Source: Pseudomonadota bacterium
Lineage (GTDB): Bacteria; Pseudomonadota; Gammaproteobacteria; Burkholderiales; Burkholderiaceae_B
Reading direction: 5' to 3'
Assembly (NCBI GenBank): GCA_023440825.1
Contig: JAEXRL010000026.1
Location: 124,001 to 188,000 of the forward strand
DNA length: 64,000 nucleotides
Positions 58,902-64,000 of the stretch are shown one piece after another (positions within the stretch are counted from its first letter, which is position 1; every line of letters starts with the position of its first letter). The translations under genes were made by a program, and so were the position numbers. Under the pieces are notes generated by a model. The model had not been told where the DNA came from. It made no database searches and was given only the letters and a program-made list of their open reading frames with translations.

Positions 58902-61022
58902 GTGTCCAGACTGACAGATTTGATTGCCAAGGCAAAAGCCAAAGATTCGGCCCTGGGGGCTGAATTGGATCGAGAATTCAAGATTCTGTCTTCGCGTCTT
59001 CCCTTTGGCCTGAATTTCGAACGACATAGCCCTGAAGCGGTAGAACTGCCGCTGCGTCCGATACGCAAGGGTGACAAGGTACGCGTATTGCCGGAGCGTG
59101 GCTCCACCAAGAAAGGCGATCAGCGGCTATGGCAGGTGAAGAGCATCCAAAGAGCTAAGAGGTTCGCTGTTTTGGAGTTACTGGGTGCCGAAGAGAGCGA
59201 AACGCAAACCGTGGCGCTGGATGACTTGGTGGTGGTAGCCGAGTTCCGCGACACCATCTATCCAGGGCTAGTCAGTACGGGCAAGGTACAGCGTGGGGGA
59301 GACAAGCCATGCCATACAGTCATTAATGGTGAAAACTACCATGCTCTTAAAGCCCTAACCTACACCCATCGCGGCAAAGTGGATGCGATCTATATCGACC
59401 CACCCTACAACACCGGGGCAAAAGACTGGAAATACAACAACGATTACGTAGAGGGTGATGACCAGTATCGCCACAGCAAATGGCTGGCAATGATGGAGCG
59501 ACGTTTATTGGTGGCTAAAGAGTTGTTGAACCCTGCTAACTCGGTGCTGATCGTCACCATTGATGAAAAAGAATATTTGCGGCTCGGGATGTTGCTGGAG
59601 CAACTTTTTCCAGAAGCGCGGATTCAAATGGTAAGCAGTGTTATAAGCCCGAAAGGGTCAGCACGACGTGGATTGTTTTCACGGGCTGACGAATATATAT
59701 ATTTCTTGTTATTTGGTGACGCTTATGTGAGCGCATCCACCACAGACATGTTGCGTGAAGCGGCTTCTAATAGTGCGCCAGTCCGCTGGAAATCTTTGTT
59801 AAGATCAGCAGGAAATGGACTCCGAACAGCGCGACCTAACCTATTCTATCCTCTAATATTTGATGAGAATGACGGCTCATTTATTGACGCCGGCGATGTT
59901 CTTCCGATTAATGTCAGACGAGAGTCGGTCAATACGCCTCTCGGTACAGTTTTGGTCTGGCCGCTAGGCGCAGATGGGCGTGAACTCACATGGTCCCTGA
60001 GTAGGGAAACCATGCTTGCCAACCGAAAGAAAGGATATGTACGTTTTGGACCATGGGACGGCAACAGTCGCACTCCATATTATTTGACTAGCGGGCAGAT
60101 AAAAGCCATCGAGAATGGAAGTGGTCAGTATACTGTTCTTGGCAAAGATGAAGACGGGGCATTGATGCTGGCATTTGGGGATGCGGGACGTCAATACCAA
60201 CCGCTTACTGTTTGGAATCGTGTTTCTCATTCCGCTACAGAGCACGGCACAGGCGTTGTGAAGGCACTGCTTCCAGGTAGAACCTTTCCTTTTCCAAAGT
60301 CACTTTATGCAGTCGAAGACTCCCTTCGTTTCTTCGTGAAAGATAAGCCGACAGCCGTAATTGTGGATTTTTTTTCTGGCTCAGGAACCACGGCCCATGC
60401 GGTTATGCGCCTCAACAAGCAAGATGGTGGGCAGCGCCAATGTATCAGCGTGACTAACAACGAAGTTGCCGCCGATGAACAGAAAAAGTTGCGCGAAGCG
60501 GGCTTGCGCCCCGGCGATGCCGAGTGGGAGAAAATCGGTATCTGCGATTACATCACCAAACCCCGAGTCGCCGCAGCTATTACCGGCAAGACACCAGACG
60601 GCGAACCAATCAAGGGTGGTTACAAGTTCACGGATGAGTTTCCCATGGCCGATGGCTTCGAGGAAAACGCCGAGTTTTTCACCCTGACCTATGAAACCCC
60701 ATTATCGGTTAGCCACAACCTAGCGTTTAGCCGAGTTGCGCCATTATTGTGGTTGCGCGCTGGAGCGCGAGGAAGTCGTATTAACAAGCTGCCCGCCGAT
60801 GGCTGGGCGGTGGCCGATGCCTATGCGCTGCTAAACAACGTGGATGCAGCTACACCCTTTATCGAGGCACTGGCCCAGGTGGATGGGGTACGCATTGCCT
60901 ATATCGTTACCGACGATGACCGCCGCTTCCAAGCAATTGCCAAGCGGTTGCCCGATGGCGTTGAGCCGGTGCGCCTGTACGAGTCATATCTCACCAACTT
61001 CAGCTTTACCAACGGAGAATAA
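58902..61022 (+). CDS. Type III-like DNA modification methyltransferase (Mod)
   Basis: From GTG 58902 (GAAGAGAGAAG upstream) the protein is 706 residues. The catalytic motif DPPYNTG (D166-Y169) precedes the SAM-binding motif DFFSGSGTT (from D489), the beta-class order of type III Mod N6-adenine methylases. The middle region (about 215-480) is the target-recognition segment and is the least conserved. A helical and basic N-terminal extension (about residues 1-110) precedes the catalytic domain. The frame stays open upstream through the recombinase gene, but that is shadow coding. The partner helicase-nuclease gene begins four bases downstream, so the two form one operon. Confidence 0.88.
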   Translation: MSRLTDLIAKAKAKDSALGAELDREFKILSSRLPFGLNFERHSPEAVELPLRPIRKGDKVRVLPERGSTKKGDQRLWQVKSIQRAKRFAVLELLGAEESETQTVALDDLVVVAEFRDTIYPGLVSTGKVQRGGDKPCHTVINGENYHALKALTYTHRGKVDAIYIDPPYNTGAKDWKYNNDYVEGDDQYRHSKWLAMMERRLLVAKELLNPANSVLIVTIDEKEYLRLGMLLEQLFPEARIQMVSSVISPKGSARRGLFSRADEYIYFLLFGDAYVSASTTDMLREAASNSAPVRWKSLLRSAGNGLRTARPNLFYPLIFDENDGSFIDAGDVLPINVRRESVNTPLGTVLVWPLGADGRELTWSLSRETMLANRKKGYVRFGPWDGNSRTPYYLTSGQIKAIENGSGQYTVLGKDEDGALMLAFGDAGRQYQPLTVWNRVSHSATEHGTGVVKALLPGRTFPFPKSLYAVEDSLRFFVKDKPTAVIVDFFSGSGTTAHAVMRLNKQDGGQRQCISVTNNEVAADEQKKLREAGLRPGDAEWEKIGICDYITKPRVAAAITGKTPDGEPIKGGYKFTDEFPMADGFEENAEFFTLTYETPLSVSHNLAFSRVAPLLWLRAGARGSRINKLPADGWAVADAYALLNNVDAATPFIEALAQVDGVRIAYIVTDDDRRFQAIAKRLPDGVEPVRLYESYLTNFSFTNGE

Positions 61023-61025
61023 CGG

Positions 61026-63626
61026 ATGAAGTTCACGCTCAAAGACTATCAGCGCGACGCCGTCCGCGACTCCTTGAATAACCTGGGCAAGGCCCGTCGC
61101 CTTTGGCACAGTGAAACCGACAGGACGGCATTCTCACTTACTGCGGTAACCGGTGCAGGTAAAACGGTAATGGCTGCGGCCACGTTCGAGGCGCTGTTTC
61201 ACGGTGACGATGAGTTCAGCTTTGATGCCGATCCTGGCGCTGTGGTGATCTGGTTCAGCGATGACCCGTCGTTGAATGAGCAGACGCGCTTTCGCTTCAT
61301 CGAGGCCAGTGACCGTATCAACTACACCGACCTGGTGGTGGTAGAAAACACCTTCAACAGGCCGAAGTTCCAGGCCGGGAAAATCTACTTTCTCAATACT
61401 CAGAAGCTCAGCAAGAACAGCCTGCTGGTGCGTGGTCATGATCCCGAGGAAATGGCAGCCAAGGTGGATGGCACTTTTCCCAACATGCGCCCCGATCTCC
61501 GTGCGTACACCATTTGGGACACCATACAGAACACCATTGAAGACCCCGATTTGACGCTCTATCTGGTGCTGGATGAGGCGCACCGTGGCATGGGCGCACA
61601 GACAGCCGCCAGTCAGAACGCCAAGAGCACCATCGTTCAGCGGTTGATCAATGGCGTAGGCAGTGTACCTGGCATTCCAGCGGTATGGGGTATCTCGGCC
61701 ACTGTGGAGCGATTCAACAAGGCGATTGAGTCAGCAGGCAAGCACATCAAGCTGCCCAATGTGGAAGTTGATGCCTCCAAGGTGCAAGAGTCCGGCCTTA
61801 TCAAAGACACCATCCTGCTGGATATACCGGACAATGTCGGTGACTTCGATACCGTTCTGGTACGTCGAGCAACGGACAAATTGAAAGAGTCCACAGCGGC
61901 CTGGGCAGCTTACTCCAAGCAACAGCAGGAAGCCCATATTGTCGTGCCGTTGATGGTTTTGCAGGTTCCCAACACGCCTGATCCCGATGAGATCGGTCGG
62001 GCGCTGGATACCATTTTTGAGCGCTACCCTGAGTTGCCTTCTGCCAGTGTGGCGCATGTTTTTGGCGATCACACCACCCAACAGTTCGGCAACCGAGACG
62101 TGCCTTATATCGAGCCTCAGCGAGTCGAGGAGTCAACCTGGGTGCGGGTGTTGATTGCCAAAGATGCTATCAGCACAGGTTGGGATTGCCCGCGTGCCGA
62201 GGTCATGGTGTCTTTCCGTGCAGCCAAGGACAAGACCCACATTACACAGTTGTTGGGCCGTCTGGTGCGGTCGCCACTGGCTCGCCGTATCCCTGGGAAT
62301 GACCGCTTGAATGCGGTGGACTGCTTGCTGCCTAAATTCAATCGCAAGGCTGTGGAGCAGGTGGTCGATGAGTTGACGACCGGCAGCGAGGCGGCAACGC
62401 CTGGGCGCGTGTTGATCGACTACATTGAGGTGCTGCCGAACCCTGCTGTTCCGCCTGCCGTATGGGAAGCGTTCGAAGCGTTGCCGTCACAAACGCGGCC
62501 GCAACGAGGCGCCAAGCCAGCAGTCAGGTTGACCGCGTTGGCGCATGAGTTGGCGTCCGACGATATTCTGCCCGGCGCAGGCAAGCTGGCACACGCCGAG
62601 ATGCACGCCGCCTTGGATGCGTTTCAGGCCGACAACGACGCCAAGATCAAGGCCAAGCGGCAGTCTGTATTGGTTGTGGACGGCAAGACCGTGAAAGCAG
62701 ACCTGTTGGGCCAGGGCCGGAGCCTGGAACAGTTTTGGGAAGATGCCGATGTGGCGGTGATAGACGATGCCTACCGCCGTGCGGCGCGTATCTTCAGCCC
62801 GGCGATTGCTCATTCTTATGTTGATCATCTCGCCAGCCAGGAAGCCGACCGCGACGAAGACCCAGAGGGCTTTCTTGAGGCCATCATGGATGCTCGCGTA
62901 ACCGTGGCGGGTTTGGGACTGGTGATGGAGGCGCAAGCTTATTTTGACGCCGAGGCCGATAAGCTGGCAAAGGACTGGCTGGCCAAGTATGGGGCGCAGA
63001 TCAAGGCGCTAAGCGATGATCGACGGGAGTCCTATAGGCAAATCATCGAAATGAGCGCGGAGCCGCAGGACGTGGGCTTGCTCAAGCCTGAAGCCCGCTA
63101 TGAAGCGACCAAGGCTAATGAAAACGGTAAGGTAAAAGAGCTTCCGATCTGGGATAGCCACTTGCTATGCGACGATGCCGGTAAGTACCCTGCTGAACTG
63201 AATGACTGGGAGCGGACGGTGGTCGAGACTGAATCGGCAAAGCCGGGGTTCTGTTTCTGGTATCGCAACCCACAGCAACCTGGGCAGGCGTCGCTGGGTA
63301 TTGCCTATGAGAAATCGGGGCAGTACGGGATTGTTCGTCCCGACTTTCTGTTCTTCGCCACGCAGGGGGATGGCTCTCTTGCCGTCGATCTGGTTGATCC
63401 GCATGGTTTGCATTTGAGCGACGCGCTGGTCAAGCTGCAAGGCTTGGGCATGTACGCTGCCAACCATGCCGATGCCTATCGCCGGATCGAGTCCATTGCC
63501 CAAGTGAAGGGCAGCGACAAGCTGCGCGTGCTTGACTTGAAACGGCCGGAAGTGCGGGATGCGATTGCCGTGAGCCAGGATGCAGAGGCTCTGTTCAGCA
63601 GCGGGTTGGCAGATGATTACCAGTGA
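61026..63626 (+). CDS. DEAH-box helicase restriction subunit (type III Res-like)
   Basis: The 866-residue protein has a superfamily 2 motor: Q-motif region LKDYQRDAV, Walker A TGAGKT (42-47), DEAH box LDEAHRGMG (near 183), and motif VI-type THITQLLGRLVRSP in the second lobe. The C-terminal domain has RPDFLFF (D773) and then VDLVDPHG (788-794), the place where type III Res proteins have a PD-(D/E)xK nuclease. The canonical lysine after D788 is absent; K801 in the ALVKLQGL helix could replace it. It should cleave unmodified DNA together with the Mod protein, but nuclease activity is uncertain. Confidence 0.85.
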   Translation: MKFTLKDYQRDAVRDSLNNLGKARRLWHSETDRTAFSLTAVTGAGKTVMAAATFEALFHGDDEFSFDADPGAVVIWFSDDPSLNEQTRFRFIEASDRINYTDLVVVENTFNRPKFQAGKIYFLNTQKLSKNSLLVRGHDPEEMAAKVDGTFPNMRPDLRAYTIWDTIQNTIEDPDLTLYLVLDEAHRGMGAQTAASQNAKSTIVQRLINGVGSVPGIPAVWGISATVERFNKAIESAGKHIKLPNVEVDASKVQESGLIKDTILLDIPDNVGDFDTVLVRRATDKLKESTAAWAAYSKQQQEAHIVVPLMVLQVPNTPDPDEIGRALDTIFERYPELPSASVAHVFGDHTTQQFGNRDVPYIEPQRVEESTWVRVLIAKDAISTGWDCPRAEVMVSFRAAKDKTHITQLLGRLVRSPLARRIPGNDRLNAVDCLLPKFNRKAVEQVVDELTTGSEAATPGRVLIDYIEVLPNPAVPPAVWEAFEALPSQTRPQRGAKPAVRLTALAHELASDDILPGAGKLAHAEMHAALDAFQADNDAKIKAKRQSVLVVDGKTVKADLLGQGRSLEQFWEDADVAVIDDAYRRAARIFSPAIAHSYVDHLASQEADRDEDPEGFLEAIMDARVTVAGLGLVMEAQAYFDAEADKLAKDWLAKYGAQIKALSDDRRESYRQIIEMSAEPQDVGLLKPEARYEATKANENGKVKELPIWDSHLLCDDAGKYPAELNDWERTVVETESAKPGFCFWYRNPQQPGQASLGIAYEKSGQYGIVRPDFLFFATQGDGSLAVDLVDPHGLHLSDALVKLQGLGMYAANHADAYRRIESIAQVKGSDKLRVLDLKRPEVRDAIAVSQDAEALFSSGLADDYQ

Positions 63627-63639
63627 CCGTCTAAGCGCA

Positions 63640-63747
63640 ATGACGAATCAGCATATTCGAAATGGATCGATTAACGAAGTTATCTATGATCCAAATACCG
63701 CGCAACTGGCATGCTACGCGCGGACTCACTATAAGGATGAACTATGA
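63640..63747 (+). CDS. Possible 35-residue protein coupled to the PHP-domain gene
   Basis: A short frame starting ATG 63640 ends with a TGA that overlaps the next ATG (ATGA at 63744). The peptide begins TNQHIRNGSINEVIYDPNT and continues ACYARTHYKDEL. It has no strong ribosome-binding site and no known family. The overlap favours translational coupling, but a chance frame is equally possible. Confidence 0.3.
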   Translation: MTNQHIRNGSINEVIYDPNTAQLACYARTHYKDEL

Positions 63748-64000
63748 TGGAAAATCTGCGACCGAAGCAGCCAGAGGCCCGATCTATGGTCTTTGCAGAA
63801 GGGGCACTGTGGGTCCGCGCTGACTTTCATCTGCATACTCGAGCGGACCGTGAATTCAAGTTCACGGGAGATGACAACTTCTACAACAGCAACTATGTGG
63901 ATGCGTTGGAGAAAGCGGGCATCCGATTGGGCGTCATCACCAACCACAATAAGTTCGACTTCGAAGAATTCAAGGCACTGAGAAAGACTGCCCAGAAGAA
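63744..64000 (+). CDS. PHP-domain protein, probable TrlF-like PHP-ATPase (5' part)
   Basis: The gene starts at ATG 63744 (AAGGA seven bases upstream; a second ATG follows directly) and runs off the right edge after 85 codons. The visible part has the PHP metal-binding motif WVRADFHLHT (H29, H31), then GDDNFYNSNYVDALEKAGIRLGVITNHNKFDFEEFKALR with the next histidine. This N-terminus matches large PHP-plus-AAA/SMC-like ATPases found beside restriction systems. The ATPase part would be beyond the window and is an inference. It follows the Res-like gene by 117 bases and probably belongs to the same operon. Confidence 0.7.
   Translation, partial: MMENLRPKQPEARSMVFAEGALWVRADFHLHTRADREFKFTGDDNFYNSNYVDALEKAGIRLGVITNHNKFDFEEFKALRKTAQK

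Noticed and set aside
1..64000. CRISPR arrays, tRNA or rRNA genes
   Set aside because: No regularly spaced repeats, cloverleaf-like segments or rRNA-like blocks were noticed on reading the window; small RNA genes could still be missed by eye.

Overview
The window looks like a chromosome segment of a betaproteobacterium of the Alcaligenaceae type. The reasons are an ImuA-ImuB-DnaE2 mutagenesis cassette, a Bug/TctC-type orphan binding protein, a pertactin-like autotransporter with an ESPR signal, and moderate GC. The genus cannot be fixed from the sequence alone. No rRNA, tRNA or CRISPR array was seen.

Layout, 0-18.7 kb: a partial TrkA-type K+ regulator and an Old Yellow Enzyme come first. Next is a minus-strand run imuA-imuB-dnaE2, followed by yqeY and a thioesterase, with a perfect LexA box (7530-7545) in front of imuA. 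After several housekeeping genes (DTW protein, TANGO2-like protein, outer-membrane barrel, PBP7) comes a compact flhE-motA-motB set. Two divergent TPP riboswitches (about 15413-15506 minus, 15577-15687 plus) then control an SSS-family transporter on one side and SDR + LLM monooxygenase + SDR genes on the other. This looks like an uncharacterised thiamine-related uptake and salvage unit.

18.9-33 kb: a tetrathionate reductase operon ttrBCA has an FNR box and a -10 at class II spacing, and no ttrSR is nearby. It is followed by a Fur-boxed FepA-like receptor, a glutamate decarboxylase, and a hydroxy-acid/sugar-acid cluster (RraA-like aldolase, D-2-hydroxyacid dehydrogenase, Bug protein, SMP-30 lactonase) divergent from an IclR regulator.

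33-52 kb: a D-2-hydroxyacid dehydrogenase with substituted catalytic residues is followed by an orphan ESPR-signal peptide gene placed just ahead of a 1514-residue ESPR autotransporter. Then come a MORN-type lipoprotein, a small secreted protein, and a peptide-import locus: an oligogalacturonate-lyase-like beta-propeller, a LysR regulator, GsiABCD-like ABC transporter genes and a cytoplasmic S41 peptidase.

53-64 kb: an accessory island of mixed composition. It starts with gene relics, then carries a two-gene Kiwa antiphage system (KwaA, KwaB), an AT-rich gap with a gene fragment, a nonsense-mutated DUF932 gene with a zinc-ribbon/glycine-zipper partner, and a GC-rich block of serine recombinase, type III-like modification methylase, helicase-restriction protein and a PHP-domain protein (probably a PHP-ATPase) cut by the window end. 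This island is the most likely place for defence biology.
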